From Dawidia cretensis (GTDB taxonomy: Bacteria > Bacteroidota > Bacteroidia > Cytophagales > Cyclobacteriaceae): 64,000 bases of DNA. The position numbers were made by a program, and so were the translations under genes. How positions within the stretch are numbered: the first letter of the stretch is position 1; every line of letters begins with the position of its first letter. Under the pieces are notes generated by a model that was not told where the DNA came from, ran no database searches, and saw nothing but the letters and a program-made list of their open reading frames with translations. Below are positions 1-7,286 of the stretch, piece by piece. The DNA is taken from NCBI RefSeq assembly GCF_018598175.1, contig NZ_JAHESE010000024.1, positions 52,805 to 116,804 on the forward strand. The letters are read 5' to 3'.

Positions 1-650
1 TTCGACCCAATAACAACTTCATTCCCATCGATAGCGGTAATTGCTTTCACGGATGCTATATAGGATTTATGAATACGCATGAATGCCGGTATTGGCAGAA
101 TCTCTTCGATATTCTTCATGCGAAGCAACGTCATAAACGATTTTTCCACTGTATGAATTACGATATAGTTCTCCATACCTTCGATATATAGGATCGAATC
201 GAAATGAATTTTCTCATAACGATAGTCGCACTTTACAAAGAAGTAGTCCTCACGGACAGGCGTGGTGTTCTGTGGCGCTTGCGCACGCAGTGTATAAAAA
301 TCACGGGCCTTGTTGGCAGCTTTTAGAAAACGATCGAACGGGAACGGCTTTACCAGGTAATCCATGACATCCAGCTCATATCCCTGTAGTGCAAAGTTAG
401 GATAGGCCGTGGTCATGATGACCATCGGACGTTTTGTGAGTGACTTTAAAAAATCAATCCCGGTAAGCCGCGGCATCTGGATATCGAGAAACATCAGGTC
501 GACCCGTGTCGACGACAACACCCGATTTGCATCCAATGCGTTTTCACAGGCGGCAACAACTTCCAGGAAGTCGACCTCCTGGATATAGTTCAACAGTCCT
601 TCCCGCGCCAGCGGTTCATCTTCTACGACAAGCGTTCGTATTTTATTCAT
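1..650 (-). CDS. LytTR-type response regulator, C-terminus cut by window edge
   Basis: Reads from an ATG at 648-650 leftward off the window, so 216 residues are visible and the end is missing. The first 120 residues are a CheY-like receiver: acidic pair E10-D11, phosphoacceptor D56 in FLDIQMP, a TTAYP switch segment and a VKPFPF lysine motif. The rest is the start of a LytTR DNA-binding domain (segments ILYIEGMENYIVIHT and FMRIHKSYIA are typical). Its ATG overlaps the stop of the upstream sensor kinase gene (ATGA overlap), so the two are translationally coupled and form a LytS/LytR-like two-component system. The regulated genes cannot be told from the sequence. Confidence 0.93.
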   Translation of the reverse strand, partial: MNKIRTLVVEDEPLAREGLLNYIQEVDFLEVVAACENALDANRVLSSTRVDLMFLDIQMPRLTGIDFLKSLTKRPMVIMTTAYPNFALQGYELDVMDYLVKPFPFDRFLKAANKARDFYTLRAQAPQNTTPVREDYFFVKCDYRYEKIHFDSILYIEGMENYIVIHTVEKSFMTLLRMKNIEEILPIPAFMRIHKSYIASVKAITAIDGNEVVIGS

Positions 651-1672
651 GCCAACGGAATGGTTAACGTTACTAAATAGGTGCCCCGTTCATCGCGGAC
701 GTCCAGTGTATGATCGGGATACAGCAGCTCCAAGCGGCGCCTCACATTCCGGATGCCGATGCCACCGACCATCGCCGATGGAAGAGGCTCATACGTATTA
801 TAGAACGACGCCCGGAAAAGCTTTTCCTCCCGTCGCAAGATAACACGGATGAGGTTCTCCCGATCGGTATAATTGGAAACAAACTTGAAGGCATTTTCCA
901 AAAATGCAATGAGCACCAGCGGCGCCATACGAAAGCCGTGTAAGTCACCTTCGGGACTATACTCCAGCATAACGCGGTCACCTTTGCGTAGCTTTTCCAA
1001 CGCCATATAGTTTTCCAGGTACTCGCGCTCCTGCTCGATCGTAATGGTATCTTCCGAGCAGTCGTATAGCTGAAAGCGCAGCAGGTCGCTGAGCTTGATC
1101 AGCGTTTCAGACGCCAGGTCGGGATCTTTCTTGATCAGGAAATACACACTGTTGATGGCATTAAAAAGAAAATGCGGATTCACCTGCGCCTTCAGGTATT
1201 GCAGCTCGGCCTCGGTCTGCTTGCGGCGAACCGCCGCCGCGGTTCCGGCCATACGTAAACGCGCCGTCAACTGCCGCAGGGTTGTGCCAATGACCAACAC
1301 GATTATATTAGAGGCCATCGTGTAACCAATGAACAGGATAAGTGGATACGTGGGGGTTTTACCCAGCCACAAAGTAACCTGGACGAGCGAAAGCGCCAGC
1401 CCTGTCGACGTCACGATTAGTATCAACAAGAACAACACCAGCGCCAGGAAATAGCGGTCGCGATGGTAGAAACGTGGCGCCACCCAATAGGAGATACTAT
1501 AAAAAGTAATCATATTGAAGATCTCATACACAACCATTACCATGTACAGGTCTGTAGAATCCTTGTACATGGGCCGGTATACTATCACCCAGAAGAAATA
1601 GTGGAAGATCCAGAAAAACAGGTGAAAGAGTTTTAGGCGGTCCAGCCAAAACCAAATGCGTTCGGTATTCAT
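647..1672 (-). CDS. LytS-type sensor histidine kinase (His_kinase family)
   Basis: A 341-residue membrane kinase. Roughly four hydrophobic segments lie in residues 15-135, with no recognisable periplasmic sensor domain. The kinase core follows: phosphoacceptor H167 in AQVNPHFLFNAINS, the signature of the YehU/LytS class, the N box near N260 (FLENAFKF) and a glycine-rich ATP lid near residues 303-312 (GGIGIRNV). I start at the second in-frame ATG because the six residues before it add nothing to the membrane segment. It should phosphorylate the LytTR regulator encoded immediately downstream, with which its stop codon overlaps. The signal sensed is unknown. Confidence 0.92.
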   Translation of the reverse strand: MNTERIWFWLDRLKLFHLFFWIFHYFFWVIVYRPMYKDSTDLYMVMVVYEIFNMITFYSISYWVAPRFYHRDRYFLALVLFLLILIVTSTGLALSLVQVTLWLGKTPTYPLILFIGYTMASNIIVLVIGTTLRQLTARLRMAGTAAAVRRKQTEAELQYLKAQVNPHFLFNAINSVYFLIKKDPDLASETLIKLSDLLRFQLYDCSEDTITIEQEREYLENYMALEKLRKGDRVMLEYSPEGDLHGFRMAPLVLIAFLENAFKFVSNYTDRENLIRVILRREEKLFRASFYNTYEPLPSAMVGGIGIRNVRRRLELLYPDHTLDVRDERGTYLVTLTIPLA

Positions 1673-1797
1673 GCAACGATAAAATAACACAACTGGGCGG
1701 ATTTACTCCAAATTTCATTGACAAAGCAGCTAAAGTCATTGATCAACTACGGCCTCCTCCTCTTTCCCGAGTCCCTTCCCCTATTCGTCAGTCAACA

Positions 1798-1813
1798 CCA
1801 AGCGAGCGCTTGG
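1798..1813. promoter_or_regulatory. Perfect 7+7 bp palindrome, candidate operator
   Basis: CCAAGCG-AG-CGCTTGG lies in the 240 bp between the divergent kinase and hydrolase genes. The shape resembles sites of TetR-family repressors (general knowledge), but no TetR gene is present in this window, so the binding protein is unknown. Confidence 0.35.
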
Positions 1814-1912
1814 ACACATACAGATCGTCAGTAACATTTTGCAGTTGGTCAAGAAATATTTCAAATCGCGGCCGGCCACAGTTCCTTTGGCTCATAACCA
1901 AAACAATACCGT

Positions 1913-2794
1913 ATGAAACGCATCTTCTCCTTACCTATTATTGCCTTGCTCGCCGGTCTTCTGTTTGCCCATCTGACAGCACATGATCAACAACATTTTA
2001 TAGTCGACGTAAAAGGAAAAGGTACTCCCCTTATTCTTATCCACGGCTTCTCGTGTAACGGCGATGTCTGGAAAGAAACCGTTGCTCGTTACCAGGACCG
2101 TTATGAGTGCCACATCGTAACACTCGCCGGCTTTGGTGGTACACCGCCCGCATTACAACCAAATTTCCTCGAAGCCGTCAAGAACGATCTGCTGGCCTAC
2201 ATCAAAACTAAAAAATTGAAGTCGCCGGTCATCATGGGACATAGCATGGGTGGCATACTTTCCTTTTGGGCTGCCGCCAGCGCCCCCGGCACCTTCAGTA
2301 AAGTTATTGCCGTCGATGGCGTTCCGTTCCTGCCCGGGTTACTGAATCCCTCCGCCACGGTAACATCCGCGAAGCCTTTCGCCGATGACGCACAAAAAAC
2401 CATGGCAGCAAGAACCCGCGAAGAATACAAGGCTTATAACCAGGCCGTCTTCCAAACCATGATTACCAGCCCGGCGCGAATCGAAGAGGTCAACGCCTTT
2501 GCTTCCCAGTCGGACATTCCCACACAAGCCCAGGTCTTATACGAGATCTTCACCACCGACTTACGCGAAGCCGTTGCTGCCATTGACTGCCCGGTACTTC
2601 TCCTCAGCGCCTGGATTGCCTACCAGGGCTATGGCATGACCCGTGAACGATCACAGGCAGCTTACCAGGCGCAGATCGCTAAGGTTCCCAACGCCACGTT
2701 GGAGGTGAGCGATAAAGCCAAACATTTTATCTTTTACGACGATCCCACATGGTTCTTTGAGAAGGTAGATATGTTCCTAAACAAAAAATCATAA
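1913..2794 (+). CDS. Secreted alpha/beta hydrolase
   Basis: A 293-residue protein with an N-terminal hydrophobic signal segment (residues 5-20), predicted to be exported. The alpha/beta-hydrolase core shows an oxyanion-hole HGF motif near residue 44 and the nucleophile elbow GHSMGG with S111. The catalytic histidine is probably in DKAKHFIFYDD near the C-terminus; the acidic member of the triad is not obvious. Substrate is not predictable; esterase or lactonase activity is typical of the family. It stands alone, divergent from the LytS/LytR pair, and is followed by two hairpins. Confidence 0.85.
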   Translation: MKRIFSLPIIALLAGLLFAHLTAHDQQHFIVDVKGKGTPLILIHGFSCNGDVWKETVARYQDRYECHIVTLAGFGGTPPALQPNFLEAVKNDLLAYIKTKKLKSPVIMGHSMGGILSFWAAASAPGTFSKVIAVDGVPFLPGLLNPSATVTSAKPFADDAQKTMAARTREEYKAYNQAVFQTMITSPARIEEVNAFASQSDIPTQAQVLYEIFTTDLREAVAAIDCPVLLLSAWIAYQGYGMTRERSQAAYQAQIAKVPNATLEVSDKAKHFIFYDDPTWFFEKVDMFLNKKS

Positions 2795-2819
2795 CAACGG
2801 TATATCCGTCTCAATCGGC

Positions 2820-2854
2820 AATCCTTCTGATCTCCATCGATCAGAAGGATTTTA
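2820..2854 (+). terminator. Probable rho-independent terminator after the hydrolase
   Basis: A 13-bp inverted repeat (arms 2820-2832 and 2839-2851, 6-nt loop) lies 26 nt after the stop codon and is followed by TTTT. The T-tract is short, so termination may be partial. Confidence 0.7.
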
Positions 2855-2865
2855 TCCGTTAACGA

Positions 2866-2896
2866 AACGCCGGCTGCCCCGTCTGCAACCGGCGTT
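2866..2896. other. Second hairpin and otherwise empty 300-bp spacer
   Basis: AACCGG-type arms (AACGCCGG at 2866-2873, CCGGCGTT at 2889-2896) form an 8-bp stem without a T-tract. The surrounding spacer, 2795 to 3103, has no convincing gene. It does contain a TAGCTTTG (-7-like) motif at 2977-2984 reading toward the terminator at 3061-3094. Confidence 0.4.
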
Positions 2897-3060
2897 CACA
2901 GGCTGTTCACAAGAAGATGGGCGTGCCGTTATACAGTCATAGTAAACCCTACAAAATTAATATTGTTATAGTTGATTAGCTTTGTAAGCTGAGCAGTATC
3001 CAAACCCTGCTCTCTCATCCTCTTGAATAACTCGCGCATACATGCTACCGACCTTCCGGT

Positions 3061-3094
3061 AAATAAAAAAGACGACCGGCGTGCGATCGTCTTT
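3061..3094 (-). terminator. Terminator of the tRNA-Thr gene
   Basis: Arms AAAGACGA (3068-3075) and TCGTCTTT (3087-3094) form a stem. On the minus strand it is followed by TTTTTTATTT, a good T-tract, 10 nt beyond the tRNA 3' end. Confidence 0.8.
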
Positions 3095-3103
3095 CTATCT
3101 GAG

Positions 3104-3175
3104 AGCCAAGAATGGGATTTGAACCCACGACCTGCTGATTACGAATCAGCTGCTCTACCCCTGAGCTACCTTGGC
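3104..3175 (-). tRNA. tRNA-Thr (anticodon CGT)
   Basis: The 72-nt gene folds into a full cloverleaf. The acceptor stem is GCCAAGG with TCTTGGC (one G-T pair at position 7). The D arm contains AGCTCAGGGGTAGAGC, the anticodon arm is CTGAT-TCGTAA-TCAG with anticodon CGT reading ACG codons, and the T arm contains GGGTTCAAATCCC. The CCA end is not encoded. It is a single tRNA with its own promoter (3194-3224) and terminator. Confidence 0.96.
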
Positions 3176-3193
3176 AAGTGTCAGGGCAGGCCT

Positions 3194-3224
3194 CAAAATT
3201 AAATGTTCGAAGGCAACTACAAAA
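3194..3224 (-). promoter_or_regulatory. Bacteroidota-type promoter for tRNA-Thr
   Basis: On the minus strand, TTTTG (3220-3224), an 18-nt spacer and TAATTTTG (3194-3201) match the -33/-7 consensus of Bacteroidota sigma-A. Predicted transcription would begin about 12 nt before the mature tRNA. The site lies within the leader of the divergent Rrf2 gene, so the two may interfere. Confidence 0.75.
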
Positions 3225-3251
3225 TTCCTAATTCATTAAATTGTCGCAGGT

Positions 3252-3698
3252 ATGCTATCCAAAAAATGTAAATACGCCATCCACGCCCTTGTGCACATGG
3301 CGAAAGAGCCTGAAGCCAAGTTTCTGATCAAAGACATCTCCGACGCGTGCAATATTCCCAAGAAATTCCTGGAAGCGATCCTGCTCGACCTCAAGCGTGC
3401 CGGCGTTTTGGGCAGCAAACAGGGTAAAGGCGGCGGATATTTCCTGCGGCAGGATCCCGCCACGGTAGACCTGGCCGAGATCGTACGCCTTTTCGACGGG
3501 GCCATTGCCCTGGTGTCCTGTGCTACCCACAAGTTCTATGAACCCTGCGCCGAGTGTGAGGACGAAGAGACCTGCAGCATTCACGATGCCTTCAAACAAA
3601 TCCGGAATGCCACCGTCGAAATGCTGAAATCAGAGACCCTGGATTCCCTGGCCAAAAAAGAAGCGAAACTGAAAGCCAAGAAAAAACGTTTGGTTTAA
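3252..3698 (+). CDS. Rrf2 family transcriptional regulator, probable Fe-S sensor
   Basis: A 148-residue protein of normal Rrf2 length. An N-terminal winged helix-turn-helix (residues 1-65) includes the family wing GKGGGYFL. The loop that holds an iron-sulfur cluster in IscR and NsrR carries four cysteines here (C90, C99, C102, C108), which suggests redox, iron or nitric-oxide sensing (inference). The C-terminus is a lysine-rich tail. The peroxiredoxin gene starts 80 bp downstream with its own promoter, which would suit an oxidative-stress role, though no operator is recognisable. Confidence 0.92.
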   Translation: MLSKKCKYAIHALVHMAKEPEAKFLIKDISDACNIPKKFLEAILLDLKRAGVLGSKQGKGGGYFLRQDPATVDLAEIVRLFDGAIALVSCATHKFYEPCAECEDEETCSIHDAFKQIRNATVEMLKSETLDSLAKKEAKLKAKKKRLV

Positions 3699-3703
3699 AT
3701 CTA

Positions 3704-3733
3704 TTTGTTTAATAGGGATTAAAAGTAACTTTA
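3704..3733 (+). promoter_or_regulatory. Predicted promoter of the peroxiredoxin gene
   Basis: TTTG at 3704-3707, an 18-nt spacer and TAACTTTA at 3726-3733 fit the Bacteroidota -33/-7 pattern with one mismatch in the -7 box. The leader would be about 40 nt. Confidence 0.55.
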
Positions 3734-3778
3734 GCCCCTCGAACGAAATTTATTGTTTCACTTAAATAACAACCCATT

Positions 3779-4411
3779 ATGTCACTCCGATTAGGCGACC
3801 TGGCCCCCGACTTCACGGCCGAAACGACCGAAGGAACCATCAACTTCCACGAATGGCTCGGCAATAGCTGGGGTATTCTTTTCTCCCATCCTGCCGACTT
3901 CACGCCCGTGTGTACGACCGAGCTTGGCGCAATGTCCAAGTTAACCGGCGAGTTCTCCAAGCGTAATGTTAAGGTACTGGCCATCAGCGCCGACCCCCTG
4001 GAATCCCACAAAAAGTGGATCCACGACATCAACGAAACGCAAAACACGACGGTAAACTATCCCCTCATTGCCGACCCCGAGTTTAAGACGGCCAACCTGT
4101 ACGGCATGGTGCACCCGAACGTCGACAAGTTTACGGTGCGCTCGGTATTTGTGATCGGTCCCGACAAGAAGATCAAGCTGATGCTGACCTATCCTGCCTC
4201 TACGGGCCGTAACTTCGACGAGATCCTGCGTGTTGTCGACAGCCTCCAGCTGACTTCCGGCTACAGCGTAGCGACTCCCGCCAACTGGAAACAGGGCGAC
4301 GACGTAATCATCACCGCTGCCGTAAAAGACGAAGACATCGAAGCGAAATTCCCCAAGGGCCATACGCGTATTAAGCCCTACCTGAGAACAACGCCTCAAC
4401 CCAATATTTAA
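3779..4411 (+). CDS. 1-Cys peroxiredoxin (Prx6 subfamily)
   Basis: A 210-residue cytosolic peroxidase that reduces hydrogen peroxide, alkyl hydroperoxides or peroxynitrite. The active site is HPADFTPVCTTELG with peroxidatic C45 in the PxxxTxxC motif. C45 is the only cysteine in the protein, so it is a true 1-Cys enzyme that must be recycled by an external thiol. The long C-terminal extension ending in GHTRIKPYLR is typical of Prx6. It has its own promoter and a strong terminator, and follows an Rrf2 regulator gene that may control it (inference). Confidence 0.95.
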   Translation: MSLRLGDLAPDFTAETTEGTINFHEWLGNSWGILFSHPADFTPVCTTELGAMSKLTGEFSKRNVKVLAISADPLESHKKWIHDINETQNTTVNYPLIADPEFKTANLYGMVHPNVDKFTVRSVFVIGPDKKIKLMLTYPASTGRNFDEILRVVDSLQLTSGYSVATPANWKQGDDVIITAAVKDEDIEAKFPKGHTRIKPYLRTTPQPNI

Positions 4412-4438
4412 GCTTAACGGTCTTTATCGACTGTCCAG

Positions 4439-4469
4439 GCTCCCGGAATGCCTTCCGGGAGCTTTTTTT
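4439..4469 (+). terminator. Strong rho-independent terminator
   Basis: A 10-bp stem (4439-4448 with 4453-4462) and a 4-nt loop are followed by seven T residues, 28 nt after the peroxiredoxin stop. Confidence 0.92.
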
Positions 4470-4516
4470 ATGGAAAAACATACATTACGGTGCCCCCGTG
4501 AGGCATCCTTTTTTTT

Positions 4517-4543
4517 AAGCGGCCCACAACACTTTGGGCGCTT
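4517..4543. promoter_or_regulatory. Interrupted dyad upstream of the sigma-54-like promoter
   Basis: AAGCGgCCCA (4517-4526) and TGGGCGCTT (4535-4543) are near-perfect inverted arms with one extra base. The centre is about 130 bp upstream of the predicted start at 4662, a usual distance for an enhancer-binding protein of sigma-54 (inference). A second small hairpin, CTGCC-TTC-GGCAG, sits at 4573-4585. Confidence 0.3.
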
Positions 4544-4635
4544 GTTCCGTATTCAGAGATGGCGAACCGCAACTGCCTTCGGCAGGCGGGCGAGGGTTTG
4601 CAAACAATCGGAATGTCCTGAACCATAGGGGTATT

Positions 4636-4650
4636 TGGCACGACGGTTGT
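4636..4650 (+). promoter_or_regulatory. Sigma-54-like -24/-12 promoter
   Basis: TGGCACGACGGTTGT matches the RpoN consensus TGGCACG-N4-TTGC with one mismatch (final C is T). The GG and G(T) elements have the required 12-bp separation. The rpoN gene itself is at 8772-10274. Predicted start is near 4662, 13 nt before an ATG preceded by CAGGA. Confidence 0.5.
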
Positions 4651-4674
4651 CTTTGAAAGGAAAACAGGATAGCT

Positions 4675-4827
4675 ATGGAAAACAAGATCAATCTGGCTCC
4701 GGTCCGTAACTCGTACCTGCAGCATTTTTTAGTGGCACAGGATAATCTGGCCAAGCTGACACAAGAAGAACGGACACAAAAACGGCACTTTAAAAGAAAA
4801 AGGCACGCAGATAGTCGCTACGCCTAA
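4675..4827 (+). CDS. Hypothetical small basic protein, 50 residues
   Basis: An ATG reading frame of 50 codons in a spacer that otherwise holds no gene. A purine-rich CAGGA sits about 6 nt before the start. The product begins MENKINLAPVRNSY, has a polar helical middle, and ends in a strongly basic patch (KRHFKRKRHADSR). No family is recognised. Support comes from position just after the sigma-54-like promoter and from the start-site spacing; length alone is not evidence. It could be a chance frame. I see nothing in 4828-4975 beyond the leader of the next gene. Confidence 0.4.
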   Translation: MENKINLAPVRNSYLQHFLVAQDNLAKLTQEERTQKRHFKRKRHADSRYA

Positions 4828-4975
4828 CCGACCGACGTTTGCCATCGTGGATGGCGGCATTGCCGGCCCGCTGCTGCGCAAGCTGGCGTGAGCGCACGCA
4901 GTATCCTTTTGGCTTTGTCACCTGTCGCAAATTTGCCATCTTCGCCCGCAGGCAGAAAGGCAAAGTATACACGAC

Positions 4976-5497
4976 ATGCACATCCGCACAGCAGAAATAG
5001 ACGACCTGAACCGGCTTAAGGTTCTATACAAAGAGGTTGCCCGCCACGAAGGCGGCATCGCTCGCCTGGAAAGCGAGATCACCGAAGAGTACATTCAAAA
5101 CATCCTCACTAAAAGCTTCGCCACGGGCCTGGCCCTGGTCGCGGTACATCCGGAAGACCCCGAGCAGCTGGTAGGTTCCATTCACGCCTACAAACCGGGC
5201 ATCCACGTATTCGACCATGTCTTGTCTGAACTTACCCTGGTTGTGCACCCGCAGTTCCAGGGGCGCAAGATCGGGCGCACGCTCTTTACAATTTTCCTGG
5301 AAGAGGTCGGACGCAACCGTCCCGATATTGGCCGCATCGAGCTCGTCACGCGCGAAAGCAATGACAAAGCCATTGTCCTCTACCAATCGCTGGGCTTCCG
5401 CATTGAAGGCCGGCTGGAAATGCGCATTCGCACCACGGGCCGCGCATACGAAGCCGACATCCCCATGGGCTGGCAGAATCCAAACTTTGAATTTTAA
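4976..5497 (+). CDS. GNAT family N-acetyltransferase
   Basis: A 173-residue GNAT-fold enzyme. The acetyl-CoA pyrophosphate-binding motif A is HPQFQGRKIGRTLF (a Q-x-x-G-x-G/A type loop) near residues 92-105, preceded by the beta-4 strand LSELTLVV. The later segment NDKAIVLYQSLGFRIEGRLEMRI is the standard alpha4/beta6-7 region. It should transfer an acetyl group to an amine of a small molecule or protein; the substrate is not predictable. It stands alone, 20 bp from the convergent SirB1-like gene. Confidence 0.9.
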   Translation: MHIRTAEIDDLNRLKVLYKEVARHEGGIARLESEITEEYIQNILTKSFATGLALVAVHPEDPEQLVGSIHAYKPGIHVFDHVLSELTLVVHPQFQGRKIGRTLFTIFLEEVGRNRPDIGRIELVTRESNDKAIVLYQSLGFRIEGRLEMRIRTTGRAYEADIPMGWQNPNFEF

Positions 5498-5517
5498 GAG
5501 AGACGTTCCGGAAAAGA

Positions 5518-6378
5518 TCAGACGCCCAGGTCGCTACCATCGGCAATGAGGAGCAGTAGCTCCTTCACTTCTTCGGCTTTGGCGTGCTCGCCCATTTTGT
5601 CAAACGACATGATCAGGTTACGAAACACCCGTCGGATAATTTCCAGGTTCTGGCACGGTTCGAAGAACGAGGTCTGCGGCGTGAGGTGCAGCTCGCTGAT
5701 ATAGTTCTCGATATCTTGCCGTGAAAAGATCAGGCCCTTGTTAAAGGCATTGATGTAGAACTGTGTATGTCGTTCGTCCTTGTAGGTAAGCACAAACAAG
5801 TTAGGCAGGTTGACGCCGTAAACCGGCAGCTTGAGCTTTTGTGCCACCAGCAGGTAGATCACACACAGGGTGATGGGATTGCCTTTACGGGATTCCAACA
5901 CCACATTGATCAATGAGTTGCCGGGCGAGTGAAAGTTCTTGGTATTCGCACCAAACTTGATCTTATTAAACAACACGCTGTTTACTACTTTCACCTGGTC
6001 GAACGGGTATAGGTCGGGCTTAAATTCAAGCCAGGTTTCATAATACAGCTGCTCCAGCTCTTGCTTCAGCTTGATCAGCTCCAGGTCAGGATATTGGTAG
6101 GTTGCTACCAGCCACATGCCCGTCAGCAGATCTTGCTCCGGGCTGCTGTACCATTCTCTGATCCTTTCTTTTAAGAGCTCGTATTGCAGGGTGTGTATCA
6201 GCTCCTCGATGCGCCGCTGCACCTGCGGGCTGAAATTGCTTTCCCACTCCTGCTCCAGGAAGGGTATGATACTGGTGCCGAGCGAACGTATTTTGTCCTC
6301 TACGTGCGATACGATTTGGGTATCCTCATCGTCCAGCAGTGACACCAACGCCTTTAATTCTGTTTCTTTTAATTCCAT
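5518..6378 (-). CDS. SirB1/transglutaminase-like family protein
   Basis: A 286-residue soluble protein. Residues 100-220 match the SirB1 N-terminal domain, a transglutaminase-like fold: VNSVLFNK, an RKGNPITLCVIYLLVA segment with C172 at the position of the fold's nucleophile, and a PVYGVNLPNLFVL strand. The N-terminal 80 residues are charged and helical. Biochemical function is unsettled for this family; many members probably act as scaffolds, not enzymes. It is monocistronic, convergent with the acetyltransferase and divergent from the SIMPL gene. Confidence 0.8.
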   Translation of the reverse strand: MELKETELKALVSLLDDEDTQIVSHVEDKIRSLGTSIIPFLEQEWESNFSPQVQRRIEELIHTLQYELLKERIREWYSSPEQDLLTGMWLVATYQYPDLELIKLKQELEQLYYETWLEFKPDLYPFDQVKVVNSVLFNKIKFGANTKNFHSPGNSLINVVLESRKGNPITLCVIYLLVAQKLKLPVYGVNLPNLFVLTYKDERHTQFYINAFNKGLIFSRQDIENYISELHLTPQTSFFEPCQNLEIIRRVFRNLIMSFDKMGEHAKAEEVKELLLLIADGSDLGV

Positions 6379-6527
6379 TCGCTATGATACTGTGCTAAAG
6401 TAAAAACTTTTTGTGGGATATTAAACAACCTGCGTTCCCACCTTTTTGTCGCCAACGGTGTCTATGCCGTTGGAATTTCTGGCATGAATATTTCATTAAA
6501 CATTCACATAAACTAATTATTACGACT

Positions 6528-7220
6528 ATGAAGTCCCGCATTTTGTTTGTTGCCCTTGTGTTGTTCAGCACAGTTGCCTTTGCTCAGCAGGAGCTCTTCC
6601 GGGGTGAGCATTTCATTGAAGTTTCCGGCAACGCCCAACAGGAGATCGAGCCCAACGAAATTTATGTTCGCATCAGCCTCCTTGAATTTGAAGAAAACCG
6701 CGCCAAAGTAGCACTTGAAAAACTCGATAAAGATTTCCTCGACGCCATCAAAAATGCCGGCATCGAAAAGAAACGCCTTGAGCTCGCCACAGTCGGCGCC
6801 GACCTTGGCAAGCTGGGCCGCAAAGACAAAGACTCTTTCCGCGAGAAAGTGTACCAGTTGAAACTCACCAGCGGCACCGAGCTGACGACCCTTGTCGAAA
6901 AACTTGGCGCCGTGAAAGTGAACGATATTGCTGTGACCCGCGTGAGCCACTCGGAACTGGAGAAGCTGCGCCTCGACCTGAAAATTAAAGCACTGCAGGC
7001 GGCCCGCGATAAAGCTGACGCCCTGGCGAAATCGATTGGCGCCGGCATTGGAGCGCCCCTCATGATCCGCGAGTTCGAGAACAACCCGTTCCCGATGTCT
7101 GAAACTGCCAATGTCATGATGCGTGCACAAGCATACGACGGCGGCGGCGCACAGGAGCCTACCGCCTTCCGCAAGATTACGATCCAGGCGCAGGTAACGG
7201 CACAGTTCCTGATCAAGTAA
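6528..7220 (+). CDS. SIMPL domain (DUF541) exported protein
   Basis: A 230-residue protein with a clear signal peptide (MKSRILFVALVLFSTVAFAQ). The mature part has the features of the SIMPL/DUF541 family: ISVSGNAQQEIEPNE-like first strand (here FIEVSGNAQQEIEPNEIYVR), a long charged helix, and the KALQAARDKADALAKSIG helix. The family includes periplasmic proteins linked to stress protection; no enzyme activity is known. The start is chosen at the ATG that opens the signal peptide; an upstream extension in frame has no signal character. It ends at a strong bidirectional terminator. Confidence 0.88.
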   Translation: MKSRILFVALVLFSTVAFAQQELFRGEHFIEVSGNAQQEIEPNEIYVRISLLEFEENRAKVALEKLDKDFLDAIKNAGIEKKRLELATVGADLGKLGRKDKDSFREKVYQLKLTSGTELTTLVEKLGAVKVNDIAVTRVSHSELEKLRLDLKIKALQAARDKADALAKSIGAGIGAPLMIREFENNPFPMSETANVMMRAQAYDGGGAQEPTAFRKITIQAQVTAQFLIK

Positions 7221-7238
7221 TCGTACAACATTGTTGTT

Positions 7239-7286
7239 AAAAAGTCCACGGCATGAGATGCTACTCACGCCGTGGACTTTTTATTT
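7239..7286. terminator. Bidirectional terminator between convergent genes
   Basis: Perfect 14-bp inverted repeat: arms 7239-7252 and 7269-7282, with T runs on both strands. It lies after the SIMPL gene and overlaps the stop codon of the PaaG-like gene (7281-7283). Confidence 0.9.

Noticed and set aside
3252-3698. Rrf2 regulator as IscR with an isc/suf operon
   Set aside because: No isc or suf gene follows, and the four cysteines do not match the IscR spacing exactly. I keep the general Rrf2 call.
4468-4981. Minus-strand frames of 63-85 codons in the spacer before the acetyltransferase gene
   Set aside because: Their translations are low in coding character (Arg/Ser/Cys-rich), and they run through the peroxiredoxin terminator region and the sigma-54-like promoter. 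No start-site support.
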